Made by a program: the position numbers and the translations under genes
Assembly: GCA_964598535.1 (NCBI GenBank)
Contig: CAZRCI010000004.1
Location: forward strand, 162,345 to 226,344
Reading direction: 5' to 3'
From: JALHMI01 sp964598535
GTDB lineage: Bacteria > Planctomycetota > Planctomycetia > Pirellulales > PALSA-1355
Length of the DNA: 64,000 bases
Part shown: piece after piece, positions 18,478-27,134 of the stretch
Numbering within the stretch: the stretch's first letter is position 1
Layout: each line of letters starts with the position of its first letter
The notes under the pieces: model-generated
What the model was told of the DNA's origin: nothing
Database searches by the model: none
The model's input: only the letters and a program-made list of their open reading frames with translations

Positions 18478-19962
18478 ATGCTCAGGATTCCCGGACAGCT
18501 TGCCAAGGATAATTGCGATCGAGGTATCGGCGCCACGCGGCGTGATATTTTGCGTGTTGGGGGCGCTTCGCTGCTGGGGCTCTCGCTGGCGGATATTCTG
18601 CGGATTCAGCGTGCTCAGGCGAATCCGACCTCGGCCGAGGCCTTCGTTGGAAGCGGTCCGGGCTGGAACAAGGCCAAGAGCGTGATCATGGTTTACCTGC
18701 AGGGCGGACCGAGCCACTTGGATCTATGGGATCCCAAGGAGAATGTGCCGGACAACGTCAAAAGCATCTTCAAGCCGATCTCGACGAAGATTCCCGGCGT
18801 GCAGTTCACCGAGAACCTGCCGAAGCTGGCGCAGGTGAACGACAAGTTCACGATGATCCGCTCGGTTAGCTACACGCCGAACGGCCTCTTCAACCACACG
18901 GCGGCGATCTACCAGATTCACACCGGCTATACGACCGACAAGGTGAGTCCGTCGGGGCAGCTCGAGCCGCCATCGCCGAAGGACTTTCCCACGTTTGGTT
19001 CGAACATCATTCGCCTGAAGCCGCCAACGGTGCCGATGCTGCCGTTCGTGATGCTGCCGCGGCCGCTGCAAGAGAGTAATGTCGTGGGCAAGGGCGGCAC
19101 GGCGGGCTTCCTGGGCCGTGCGTACGATCCGTATTATCTGTATCCGTCGGGCGACGACATGGATATGGACAAGATGGAGCGGATCAAGGTCGACGATCTG
19201 AGCTTGCGTCCCGAGGTGACCAGCACCCGGCTCGAACGCCGCGCGCGGCTTCGCGATTTGATCAGCGAAGGCATGCCCGCCGTCGACAAGGCGGTCGAAA
19301 AGTACGATCTCGATGAGTATTATGGGCAGGCGTTGGGTCTGATTAGTTCCGGCCGCGCGCTCGACGCTTTTAATCTCAAGGCCGAGAGCGACGCGACGCG
19401 CGAACGCTACGGGCGGAATACGTTTGGCCAGAGCTTGTTGCTGGCGCGGCGACTGGTCGAGGCCGGTACCCGGGTGGTCGAGGTCATCTGGCCCAAGGTC
19501 GCCAATAGCGACAATCACTCGTGGGATCATCACGTTGACCTGTCGAAGCGGATGAAGAACCAAAGCGCTCCGATGCTCGACGCAGGCCTGTCGGGGCTGA
19601 TTGCCGATTTGGACGACCGCGGGATGCTCGAGGACACGCTGGTCGTGGCGATTGGCGAGTTCGGCCGCAGCCCGCAGCGGGGGGTGAGCACCTCGGGCAA
19701 TTCGAACAGCGACGATGGTCGTGACCATTGGCCGTATTGCTATACGGGGATCATGGCCGGCGGCGGCTCGAAGCGGGGCTTCGTCTACGGCAAGAGCGAT
19801 GCCACGGCCTCGGCCCCGCTCGAAAATCCCGTGCATCCGATCGAGCTATTGGCTTCGGTCTACCATGCCGTGGGCATCAACCCGCAGACGATCGTCTACA
19901 ATCATCTCAATCAGCCTCGCGAGTTGGTCAAGGCCGAGATTGTGACGAACCTGTTTGCGTAG
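18478..19962 (+). CDS. DUF1501 protein with Tat-like signal
   Basis: A planctomycete secreted protein of the DUF1501 family, related in fold to alkaline phosphatase/sulfatase. ATG 18478 has the ribosome-binding site GAGG 9 nt upstream. The N-terminus carries TRRDILRVGGASLLGLSLADIL, a twin-arginine signal. Conserved segments are VYLQGGPSHLDLWDPK near residue 62, NDKFTMIRSVSYTP near 118, WDHHVDL near 350, and GEFGRSP near 396, with NSDDGRDHWPYCYTG near 412. The length of 494 aa is usual. Its biochemical role is not established. Here it does not have the DUF1549/1553 partner next to it. Confidence 0.9.
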   Translation: MLRIPGQLAKDNCDRGIGATRRDILRVGGASLLGLSLADILRIQRAQANPTSAEAFVGSGPGWNKAKSVIMVYLQGGPSHLDLWDPKENVPDNVKSIFKPISTKIPGVQFTENLPKLAQVNDKFTMIRSVSYTPNGLFNHTAAIYQIHTGYTTDKVSPSGQLEPPSPKDFPTFGSNIIRLKPPTVPMLPFVMLPRPLQESNVVGKGGTAGFLGRAYDPYYLYPSGDDMDMDKMERIKVDDLSLRPEVTSTRLERRARLRDLISEGMPAVDKAVEKYDLDEYYGQALGLISSGRALDAFNLKAESDATRERYGRNTFGQSLLLARRLVEAGTRVVEVIWPKVANSDNHSWDHHVDLSKRMKNQSAPMLDAGLSGLIADLDDRGMLEDTLVVAIGEFGRSPQRGVSTSGNSNSDDGRDHWPYCYTGIMAGGGSKRGFVYGKSDATASAPLENPVHPIELLASVYHAVGINPQTIVYNHLNQPRELVKAEIVTNLFA

Positions 19963-20034
19963 GTGTCGCTGGGCCGCGGTCGGTGGCAAGAGCCCGCGAT
20001 CGCCGGACGTGCAGACGCGCTGCGTGGAGGGAAC

Positions 20035-20634
20035 CTAACGGATCGTAGTTTGTGTCGCGGCAGGCTTTGGGGTTTGCGCCGCAGTAGGCGCTGCCGACGC
20101 TTCGGCAGTCAATTCTGTCAGTTCCGCGGTCAGCTTAGCGCGCAGGTTGGGGCTGAGCCCGACGTGAACGAAGCGTACCTTGCCCTGCCGATCGATGAGC
20201 ACCGTCTGTGGGATTCCTTCGACGCCGTATGCTTTCGAGATGCTTCCGTCGGGATCCATGATCACCGTCAGTTCGAGGCCGGACTGTTCGAGGAACGATT
20301 GGACCACTGGGGGCTGTTCCGCGCAGTTCACGGCGTAGAACTCCACGCCGCGGTCGCGAAACTGGTTGGTCACTTCACTGAGCGTGGGCATGGCGGCGCG
20401 GCACGGTCCACACCAAGTTGCCCAAAAGTCGAGGACGACCACCTTCGAGTTCGTTTGATTTGCGAGCTCGAAGGGCGATCCATCCAGGTAGGTTGTGCTG
20501 AAGTGCGGGGCCGGCTGGCCGCTAAGCGCGTGCGTGTCATCGTCGGATTGCGCCGCGGGCTGGCAGCCGGACAGGCTGGTGAGAATCAGCGACACCAGGA
20601 GCATTGCCACGAGGGGCAGAGCCTTCGAGGTCAT
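20035..20634 (-). CDS. TlpA-like thioredoxin-fold lipoprotein
   Basis: A lipid-anchored thiol-disulfide oxidoreductase of the TlpA/ResA type. ATG 20634 yields a lipoprotein signal ending in the lipobox LSGC (about residue 21). The thioredoxin fold contains VVLDFWATWCGPCRAAMPTL with the CGPC active site (about 79-82) and a cis-Pro strand region GIPQTVLID near 145. At 199 aa it is slightly long because of an Ala/Thr-rich C-terminal tail. It probably reduces apocytochrome c or other envelope thiols, which fits a genome rich in secreted cytochromes, but no cytochrome-maturation gene is adjacent. Confidence 0.9.
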   Translation of the reverse strand: MTSKALPLVAMLLVSLILTSLSGCQPAAQSDDDTHALSGQPAPHFSTTYLDGSPFELANQTNSKVVVLDFWATWCGPCRAAMPTLSEVTNQFRDRGVEFYAVNCAEQPPVVQSFLEQSGLELTVIMDPDGSISKAYGVEGIPQTVLIDRQGKVRFVHVGLSPNLRAKLTAELTELTAEASAAPTAAQTPKPAATQTTIR

Positions 20635-20801
20635 CGGGGCGCCTCCGTATGTTGGTAGAAGGGGGAGCGGGGAGTCGCGCGCCACGCGACATACGCAAAT
20701 CGTGCAGGCTGGCGAACTTGGCGCCCGGACCGGCAAGCGGATCTTACGGGCAAGTCGCCCGCTCGATCAAGGGAAGGTCGAAGCGCACCGTCCGTCCGGC
20801 C

Positions 20802-21161
20802 TTACCGCTGTTGCGGCACCGCGTAGTAGTGCGTGTAGTTCATGAAGAACGTCACGTGTCCGGTGGCCGATCCGTAGCCGCCGATGCCGCCGCTGCGCGG
20901 CCGGGGCATTTGTTGCTGCAGGCGCGACAGTTCGTTGCCCTGGCGGTTGATGGCGTTCCCTTGTTGGACGAGCGGCCGCACCAGAGACTGGTAATTCGTG
21001 ATACCGAACTGGTCGCGGTTCAGGAGGTTCAAATAGGGGCTCACCGTCGGGCCGACCGGGTTGTCGGATGCGCCGCGGTAACGCTCTTGCGCGCGCGCCG
21101 GCATCGAGGTAGCAACAACGATCGCGGACAGCAGAAACGCGAGCGAGCAGAGCCGGACCAT
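20802..21161 (-). CDS. Secreted hypothetical protein (119 aa)
   Basis: ATG 21161 has a good ribosome-binding site (AAGGAG, 9 nt) and begins a signal peptide (MVRLCSLAFLLSAIVVATSMPARAQ). The mature part, about 95 residues, contains 'VSPYLNLLNRDQFGITNYQSLVRPLVQQGNAINRQ' type helical sequence rich in Gln and Asn, then a Gly-rich stretch, and ends TFFMNYTHYYAVPQQR. I recognise this style of small secreted protein from planctomycete genomes but know no function. Confidence 0.75.
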   Translation of the reverse strand: MVRLCSLAFLLSAIVVATSMPARAQERYRGASDNPVGPTVSPYLNLLNRDQFGITNYQSLVRPLVQQGNAINRQGNELSRLQQQMPRPRSGGIGGYGSATGHVTFFMNYTHYYAVPQQR

Positions 21162-21331
21162 GGCGAAATCTCCTTCACGGTTGAATTCGACCAAATCACG
21201 CATGACTCTATTGTACGCCACCGCGGTAAGACGGCAAACTTGCCTGCTCAGGGAGGGTTTGCCGCCGGCGCAGGTCGGGTTGTAGTAGCCACGCAAGGTG
21301 TGGGGGCGGCCCGCGGCGTGGCGTATCAGCA

Positions 21332-21437
21332 GCCTGCTAGTTGGGCCCGGCGCCCGGCAGGTTCAGGCGCGAAGCTGTGTTACAAGTCGCTCGTGCTCGG
21401 CGCCTGCTAGTTGGGCCCGGCGCCCGGCAGGTTCAGG
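21332..21437. repeat. 36-bp direct repeat duplicating the tail of the membrane-protein gene
   Basis: The 36-bp copies 21332-21367 and 21402-21437 are identical and start 70 bp apart. The second copy contains the last nine codons and the stop of the membrane-protein gene (LNLPGAGPN, stop); the first is an extra copy of that tail downstream of the stop. The 34 bp between them is unique. Confidence 0.9.
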
Positions 21438-22213
21438 AGCATCGCCGTTAGCTCGCCCAGGAAGGTGCCGATGACCCCGACGTAAAGGATGCCGGTCGCG
21501 CTTTGCGTATTGGGGATTTTGAGGGTCTTATACGTCATGACCGCGAGCAGCAAGGGGCCGGCGATTCCTGACAGCCAGCGCAGCGCGATAAATAGCAGTT
21601 GGCCCGTGCTGGGAGTCACCCGTCCCAGGTAGTCGATCAGAATGCCCGATTCGATGAGCCCGCGGAAGATCACGGCGGCGCCCATCATGACGACCAGTCG
21701 TTCGAGCGGGCCGATCGCCATCGTGGGGGAATTCAGGTACCAGTGCCCGAGAAACATCGCGGCGATGGTGAAGCCGAGCAAGAGGCCGCTGGATAACACG
21801 TCGGCGCCCAGCAGGATGGCTCGGGCGGACGAATCGCCCGATGATTGCCAGTGGGTTGCGGCCAGCGCCCCCCAGAGGCAGACCGCCGCCAGGATGGAAA
21901 GCGTGCTGATGCCTGCGCGGGGTTTTTCGTAGAGCCAGAGTACGGCGCCGACATAGCTCAACGCGGCGGCGACAATCGGTGGGACGAGCTGAAACTGCCC
22001 GCTGGTGACGGCGACCATGGCCGCCAGGACGTTGAGCCCTAGCAAGACATAGAGGTGGTTGCGATAGTACCCGCTGGTGACTTCGCGCGGCGAGGTGAGG
22101 GCCATGCCTAGCGCCAAGCCGAAGGAGAGTCGGAAGATGAACTGGGTTAGGATCGCCACGAGCCGATGAGCCCCCAGGGGCGGAATGGAAAAGAAAAGCG
22201 GCCAAGCGGCCAT
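21407..22213 (-). CDS. Multi-pass membrane protein (268 aa)
   Basis: An integral membrane protein with about eight hydrophobic helices spread over its whole length and short loops, including an internal LVPPIVAAALSYVGAVLWLYEKPRAG segment. I do not recognise a named family; the topology resembles small quinol- or DMSO-reductase anchor proteins, but no heme or quinone residues are evident. It begins 7 bp after the folE stop on the same strand, so both are probably one transcript. Its last codons are duplicated downstream. Confidence 0.75.
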   Translation of the reverse strand: MAAWPLFFSIPPLGAHRLVAILTQFIFRLSFGLALGMALTSPREVTSGYYRNHLYVLLGLNVLAAMVAVTSGQFQLVPPIVAAALSYVGAVLWLYEKPRAGISTLSILAAVCLWGALAATHWQSSGDSSARAILLGADVLSSGLLLGFTIAAMFLGHWYLNSPTMAIGPLERLVVMMGAAVIFRGLIESGILIDYLGRVTPSTGQLLFIALRWLSGIAGPLLLAVMTYKTLKIPNTQSATGILYVGVIGTFLGELTAMLLNLPGAGPN

Positions 22214-22220
22214 TTTCGTC

Positions 22221-22892
22221 TTAGGAGCGTCGGCCGCCGTAAATCAATTTCATCATCTCGGACCGGCTCGAGAGATTGCTGCGGAAGATTCCCTTCATCG
22301 CCGAGGTGACGCAGAGGCTTCCCGGTTTGCGAATGCCGCGGATGGTCATGCAGGTGTGCGTGGCCTCGATGACGACCGCGACGCCTTTGGCCTCCAGCTC
22401 CTCGACCAGCAGGTTGGCGATCGTCTCGGTCATACGTTCTTGGACCTGGGGACGACGGGCGACGACTTCGACGACGCGGGCCAGCTTGCTTAGCCCGATC
22501 ACCCGGCCATTGGGCATGTATCCGATGTGCGCCAGACCCATGAAAGGCAGCATGTGGTGCTCGCACATGCTGTTGAAGCTGATGTCGCGCACCAGGACGA
22601 CTTCGTCGTACTGTTCGGTGAAGAATTTTTGGAGGTGAACGCGGGGATCTTCGTGCAGTCCGCTGAACATCTCGGAGTACATTCGGGCCACGCGAGCCGG
22701 CGTCTCTTTGAGCCCTTCGCGGTCGGGATTTTCGCCCACGGCGGCGAGAATTTCTCGTACGGCGCGGGCGATCCGCGCCTCGTCAACGGGCAGATTGCCG
22801 TTCGCGGGGAGGAGCGGACCTTCTTCGCCGGCGAGGCTGCCGTGGTCGGTGGCGGAGGGAGGCGTTGATCGATCGTTCGAGGCGGGTTGCAT
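22221..22892 (-). CDS. folE: GTP cyclohydrolase I
   Basis: The first enzyme of tetrahydrofolate (and pterin) synthesis, converting GTP to 7,8-dihydroneopterin triphosphate. Motifs are clear: ENPDREGLKETPARVARMY (about 53-71), the zinc Cys/His site MCEHHMLPFMG (about 108-118), IGLSKLARVV, and HTCMTIRGI with the second zinc Cys. At 223 aa it has a 35-residue flexible N-terminal extension beyond the usual core. It is full length and appears active. The downstream membrane protein is probably co-transcribed. Confidence 0.97.
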   Translation of the reverse strand: MQPASNDRSTPPSATDHGSLAGEEGPLLPANGNLPVDEARIARAVREILAAVGENPDREGLKETPARVARMYSEMFSGLHEDPRVHLQKFFTEQYDEVVLVRDISFNSMCEHHMLPFMGLAHIGYMPNGRVIGLSKLARVVEVVARRPQVQERMTETIANLLVEELEAKGVAVVIEATHTCMTIRGIRKPGSLCVTSAMKGIFRSNLSSRSEMMKLIYGGRRS

Positions 22893-22949
22893 GCCACGAT
22901 CTTAAGAACCACCGCCGCCGGAGACAAGCCACACCGCTTGCGCCGGCCG

Positions 22950-23654
22950 TTAATTGGGGCTGAAACTCGGCGGAAACGCGATCGTTTCGAGGGGCGACGG
23001 ATCGTCGAGCGCCTGATCGAGGTGCGAGATCAGCAGACTCGCACGCCGATCGACGCACGGCTCGCCGAGCAACTTCTGTTTGACGTGCAGCCCCAGGTCG
23101 AGGGCGTAGCCGATGACGTCAGTGAGGGCGCCCAACGAGACGTTCTCCAGCGAGAGTTGGCTGAACAGCTCGTCGGCGCCTGGGATGTTGGGAAGCAGCT
23201 GCTGAAAGGCGTCGAGCAGCTTGGTGCGAATCTCGCACCGCTGCGGTTCCACCTGCGGAGAATAGCTGTCGGCCAGTAGCTCCACGTCGGCTTCGCGAAA
23301 CGACCTGTCGGGCGGTAACTCGCGCACGATGCGCGCGCGGTGCATCCCCAGTAGCAAAAGATTGTAGCGCGCGCTCCCCTGAGCCTGCCAGGTGATGATG
23401 CGTCCCAGGCACGCCACGGGAGCGATCGGCGGGCGGCCTTCGTAATCGCTTTCCCAACCCGGTTCGAGCAGGGACATCGCGATCAGACGATCACCCTCGA
23501 CCGCATCCAAAAACAGTTCGACGTAGCGCCGCTCGAAGACATGCAGCGGCTGGATGACGTGCGGAAACAACACGAGGTTGGGCAGCGGAAACAAACGCAC
23601 GCGGCCCGAGAAGTCATCAGGCACGAATGTCAGGTCGTCTTCCGAAGGTACCAT
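22950..23654 (-). CDS. Lon N-terminal (substrate-binding) domain protein
   Basis: A stand-alone LON substrate-binding-domain (PUA-like) protein of 234 aa. The start of the domain is RVRLFPLPNLVLFPHVIQPLHVFE and it continues with RLIAMSLLEPGW, the usual CLGRIITWQ and LLLLGMHRARIV motifs. There is no ATPase or protease part, which is normal for this family. Its role is unknown, probably protein binding. The start ATG has no clear ribosome-binding site because a 21-bp tandem repeat sits directly upstream of it (23656-23717). Confidence 0.9.
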   Translation of the reverse strand: MVPSEDDLTFVPDDFSGRVRLFPLPNLVLFPHVIQPLHVFERRYVELFLDAVEGDRLIAMSLLEPGWESDYEGRPPIAPVACLGRIITWQAQGSARYNLLLLGMHRARIVRELPPDRSFREADVELLADSYSPQVEPQRCEIRTKLLDAFQQLLPNIPGADELFSQLSLENVSLGALTDVIGYALDLGLHVKQKLLGEPCVDRRASLLISHLDQALDDPSPLETIAFPPSFSPN

Positions 23655-23655
23655 G

Positions 23656-23717
23656 TTCTTGCCGTGCCGTACTTGGTTCTTGCCGTGCCGTACTTGGTTC
23701 TTGCCGTGCCGTGCTGG
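23656..23717. repeat. 21-bp tandem repeat in the leader of the LON-domain gene
   Basis: Unit TTCTTGCCGTGCCGTACTTG plus G: copies at 23656-23676 and 23677-23697 are identical, and a third at 23698-23717 lacks one base and has one change. On the minus strand the block ends one base before the ATG at 23654, in the place of the ribosome-binding site. An in-frame stop lies upstream and no start codon lies within the repeat, so it is leader, not coding. Confidence 0.9.
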
Positions 23718-23794
23718 TCGCGTCTGCCGGGCAGATGCGTGATCAGAGAACTATCGAGCGAAAAACTTCGCGAGAGGAGAGAGCCATCGGCGAT

Positions 23795-24187
23795 TTACTC
23801 GGCGGGCGGATTCAGGTGAATTTCCGGAATCAGGTCAGGGATGATTTCGATCCGAGGAAACTCTTCCTGAGTGGCGATGACCTCCGCAAAGCACTGTTCA
23901 AATTGTTGCAGGAATTTTTCGAGGTCAAGGCCCTGGTGCGTGGGCCGATACGGCTCCAGGTAGCTGCGCGTACTGAAGTAGAGCTTACGCGCGCCGCGAA
24001 TGTTGCCATTTCCGAAGTGGTGCAGGGCGACGGCCGCTTGAATCAGTCCTTGGTAAAACTTCCGCGAGGGGCCCTGGTAGTCGGACCAGAGCTCTTCCCA
24101 GACCTCGTGACTTTCGAAAAAGTCGCAGGTGTTGAAGTATTCGATTCCCCGCAGATAAAGCGGTGCGTATTCGTCGGGATCTGCCAT
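23795..24187 (-). CDS. DUF309 protein
   Basis: A small all-helical cytoplasmic protein of family DUF309 (130 aa). The diagnostic segments FNTCDFFESHEVWEELW (about 19-35) and FYQGLIQAAVALHHFGNGN (about 44-62), followed by GARKLY, are all present. The His and Glu residues of these helices are conserved in the family and could bind a metal; the function is not known. The gene stands alone, 140 bp from the LON-domain gene and 104 bp from the rhamnulokinase gene. Confidence 0.9.
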   Translation of the reverse strand: MADPDEYAPLYLRGIEYFNTCDFFESHEVWEELWSDYQGPSRKFYQGLIQAAVALHHFGNGNIRGARKLYFSTRSYLEPYRPTHQGLDLEKFLQQFEQCFAEVIATQEEFPRIEIIPDLIPEIHLNPPAE

Positions 24188-24291
24188 GCAATACGTGCCG
24201 CCGCTGGCTTAACGGGAAGGAAAGTTAGGGGATTGGCCCGGCCACGGCGGATTATAGGCCGCTTGGCGGTGAGAGGCGAACCATGCCAGAG

Positions 24292-25785
24292 CTACTTTCG
24301 CGCCAAACGTTGAAATCGGTGGAATGCCTCGTCCCAGGCGGCCGTGTTGCGCGGCTCGTAACGATCTGGGGGGAAACTGGCCGCGACGACCTGGCGTGCT
24401 TCGGAGATCGAGGACAGTTGGCCATCCGCGATCGCCTGGACCACGACGTTGCCGATCGCGGTCGCTTCCACGGGGCCGGCGAGCACCACGCGTTGGCAGG
24501 CGTCCGCCGTCGCCTGGCAGAGCGCGCGATTTTGAGTGCCGCCGCCCACGATGTGAATCGTGTCGATCCGGCCGCCAAGAAGCTCTTCGAGCCACAGGAG
24601 CACCTGGCGATAGCGCAGCGCCAAGCTCTCGAGCGCGCAGCCAATGACCGCGCCTTCGCGCTCCGGAACGGGCTGCCCGGTCTGGCGGCAATAGTCGCGA
24701 ATCGCCTGGGGCATATTGGCGGGGGCGAGGAACGCGGGATCGTCAGGGTCGATCAGAGAGACCAGCGGAGGGGCTTGGGCCGCCCGTTGGATCAAATCGT
24801 TCCAGCTCAGGTTCTTGCCCTCCTCGCTCCAGACACGCCGACATTCTTGAACGAGCCACAGGCCTGCGATGTTCTTGAGCAAACGCGTCGTGCCGCCGAT
24901 CCCGCCTTCGTTTGTAAAGTTCAACGCCAAGCATTGATCGTTGACGACCGGCTCGGGAACCTCGGCGCCCATTAGCGACCACGTGCCCGAGCTGATATAG
25001 CACCAAGTGGGCCGCTGACTGGGCGGATTCGCGACCGGCACCGCGGCCACGGCGCTCGCGGTGTCGTGCGTTCCGGGCAGAACGACATCGACACCGGCGA
25101 GGCCCGTTTGTTCGGCGACGTCGGAGCGAAGCCGGCCAAGCCGAGCGCCGGGCGGCGATAGCGGGCCGAGAAGGTGCGCTGGTAACCCGAACTTTTCGAG
25201 CAGTTCGTGGGACCAGCGTTTGGCCTGCGGGTCGTAGAATTGCGTGGTGGTCGCGTTGGTCAACTCGTTGGAGCGAACTCCGGTGAGCAGCCAATGAAAG
25301 AGGTCGGGCATCATAAGCAGCGACTCGGCCAGGTCGAGAATTGGGGAGCCGGCGCGCCGCATCGCCCATAGTTGGTACAAGGTGTTGAATTGCATGAACT
25401 GCAATCCGGTGCGCGCGAAGATATCCTGTCGTGAAACGAGCTCGAAAGCCTCGGCCAGGAGACCATCGGTTCGGCTATCGCGATAGGCGACAGGGTTCCC
25501 CAGCAGCTCGTCTCCGCGTCCGAGCAGGCCGAAGTCGACGCCCCAGGTATCCACGCCAACGCTGGCGATGGAGCCCAGATCGGCGGTCGCGGCAGCTCTG
25601 AGCCCGCGGCAGACATCCCGCCACTGAGCGAGCAAATCCCAATAGAGCGTTCCGGCAGCGCGGATGGGCCCATTCTCGAAGCGATAGATTTCGCGAAGCG
25701 AGAGGGTCTGACCGTTGAAGCTGCCGGCGACGTGCCTGCCGCTTGATGCGCCGATATCGATCGCCAAGTACGTGCGCTGCGCCAT
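24292..25785 (-). CDS. rhaB: Rhamnulokinase (FGGY family)
   Basis: A carbohydrate kinase that phosphorylates L-rhamnulose. ATG 25785 starts MAQRTYLAIDIGASSGRHVAG with the phosphate-1 motif of the actin-like fold. VGVDTWGVDFGLL (about 78-90), PGTHDTASAVAA (about 242), the ISSGTWSLMG segment (about 267) and HIVGGGTQN (about 405) fit rhamnulokinase better than xylulose or glycerol kinases. The length, 497 aa, is normal. No rhamnose isomerase or aldolase gene is adjacent; planctomycetes often scatter these genes. Confidence 0.88.
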   Translation of the reverse strand: MAQRTYLAIDIGASSGRHVAGSFNGQTLSLREIYRFENGPIRAAGTLYWDLLAQWRDVCRGLRAAATADLGSIASVGVDTWGVDFGLLGRGDELLGNPVAYRDSRTDGLLAEAFELVSRQDIFARTGLQFMQFNTLYQLWAMRRAGSPILDLAESLLMMPDLFHWLLTGVRSNELTNATTTQFYDPQAKRWSHELLEKFGLPAHLLGPLSPPGARLGRLRSDVAEQTGLAGVDVVLPGTHDTASAVAAVPVANPPSQRPTWCYISSGTWSLMGAEVPEPVVNDQCLALNFTNEGGIGGTTRLLKNIAGLWLVQECRRVWSEEGKNLSWNDLIQRAAQAPPLVSLIDPDDPAFLAPANMPQAIRDYCRQTGQPVPEREGAVIGCALESLALRYRQVLLWLEELLGGRIDTIHIVGGGTQNRALCQATADACQRVVLAGPVEATAIGNVVVQAIADGQLSSISEARQVVAASFPPDRYEPRNTAAWDEAFHRFQRLARK

Positions 25786-26003
25786 GGGTGTCTCGCTGTG
25801 AGCGAACCGCATTTTCAGGGGGCTCGGTGGAAATGTGCGGAGATCAGGATGCCGCGCCGGAAAAGGTGCGTCAAGTCGCTATTTGCAAACAACTTGGGAT
25901 GTGACGGGAGGCCGCGCTCAGCGTGTCCGAATGGTGTCGCCAAAACCGTTCCAGGTTGAAGAACCGGCGGCCTGGTCGCCGATACCGTACAAAGGTGCCT
26001 TAG

Positions 26004-26032
26004 TTGACTTTGATTAGTAACATAAGTATCAT
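26004..26032 (+). promoter_or_regulatory. Sigma70-type promoter of cysH
   Basis: TTGACT (26004-26009, 5 of 6), a 17-nt spacer, and TATCAT (26027-26032, 5 of 6). Transcription should start near 26039, which supports ATG 26082 as the cysH start and rules out the TTG at 26004. A weak inverted pair ACTT...AAGT spans the spacer and could be a regulator site. Confidence 0.6.
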
Positions 26033-26081
26033 TTCTGGCGAGTTTGGCACCACCCGGTCACCACCATCATTCAGTTACTCC

Positions 26082-26909
26082 ATGACGCCTGTCGTGACGC
26101 CCGATCAACCGGTCATTCGCTTGCAACCATCCAAAGCCGAGACGCCTGCTGCGGCGGGTGTGACACCGACAACTTACAGTGTACCGACGACGCATAATGG
26201 GCTCGAGGCGACGCCCGAGTTCTTGGCAGACTTGGCGGAACATAGCCGTCGCCTCGAAACGGCGACGCCGCAGGAGATCATCGCCTGGGCGGTTGAAAAC
26301 TATGCGCCCAAGTTGACGATGGCCACGGCGTTTGGTCCCGAAGGGTGTGTGATCATGCACATGCTCGCGGCGATCGATCCGAGCACGTACGTTTTCAATC
26401 TCGATACGGGCTATCAGTTCAAAGAGACCTTGGAATTGGCGGAGCGGATCGAGAAGCGTTACGGCCTGAAGATCGATTTCAAGCGCCCGGAGACGACGGT
26501 CGCCGAATACGAGGCGCTGCACGGTGGGCCCTTGTATGAGACCAACTCGGACAAGTGCTGCTTCGATCGCAAGGTGAAAGTGCTGCGAGAGTCGGTGTTG
26601 GGTTGGCAAGCCTGGATGAGCGGCATTCGCCGCGATCAGGGAACGGGCGATCGAGCGGGAATTCCGATTGTTGGCTGGGACAAGAAATTTGCCCTGGTGA
26701 AGATTAGTCCGTTGGCCAACTGGACCAAGAAGGACGTTTGGAAGCTGATTACGCAGGAGAATATTCCGTATAATCCGCTCCACGATCAGGGCTACACGAG
26801 CATCGGCTGCTGGCCCTGCACGCGGGCCGTGATGTTCGGTGAAGACGAACGCGCGGGACGTTGGAGCGGATCGGCCAAGAAGGAGTGCGGTCTGCACACG
26901 ACCGATTAA
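26082..26909 (+). CDS. cysH: Adenylyl-sulfate (APS) reductase, 4Fe-4S type
   Basis: Reduces APS to sulfite in assimilatory sulfur metabolism. The PP-loop-like core has TMATAFGPEGCVIMHML and NLDTGYQFKETLEL. The two Cys pairs that bind the [4Fe-4S] cluster of APS-using enzymes are visible: KCCFDRKV and IGCWPCTRAV, as is the C-terminal catalytic ECGLH motif near residue 270. This pattern means the APS route, so no APS kinase is required. With ATG 26082 the protein is 275 aa, with a 40-residue variable N-terminus. It is followed 225 bp later by the Rrf2 regulator and faces sat at 27717. Confidence 0.95.
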   Translation: MTPVVTPDQPVIRLQPSKAETPAAAGVTPTTYSVPTTHNGLEATPEFLADLAEHSRRLETATPQEIIAWAVENYAPKLTMATAFGPEGCVIMHMLAAIDPSTYVFNLDTGYQFKETLELAERIEKRYGLKIDFKRPETTVAEYEALHGGPLYETNSDKCCFDRKVKVLRESVLGWQAWMSGIRRDQGTGDRAGIPIVGWDKKFALVKISPLANWTKKDVWKLITQENIPYNPLHDQGYTSIGCWPCTRAVMFGEDERAGRWSGSAKKECGLHTTD

Positions 26910-27046
26910 CGCTTCGGCGTGACGGGGAGCTTGGCCTAGGGAAGCACAGCGGCAGGGCGCGTGGACCTTTGCTCGCCGTGAAAACGCGGGCAGGTGTGGC
27001 GTTCGTGCCGCGATTAGCGCCACGCTGCCAAGGAGGCGCCGCGCGG

Positions 27047-27071
27047 GTCATTCAGACCACTCTGAATTGAC
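27047..27071. promoter_or_regulatory. Inverted repeat upstream of the Rrf2 gene (candidate operator)
   Basis: ATTCAGA-CCAC-TCTGAAT (27050-27067) is a perfect 18-bp inverted repeat, extended by GTC/GAC with a one-base bulge. It lies 68 bp before the Rrf2 start and has no U tract, so it is more likely a protein-binding site than a terminator. TCATTCAG recurs just before the cysH ATG (26067-26074). Confidence 0.45.
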
Positions 27072-27134
27072 GCAGCGCGCGGACGGCGAAGCCCTATCGC
27101 GGCGCGCGTGCTTTAAGGCGGTAAGGGATAACGC

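Noticed and set aside
23656..23717. Three short repeats considered as a CRISPR or coding repeat
   Set aside because: No spacers, too short, and no start codon within the repeats; it is a simple tandem repeat in a leader.
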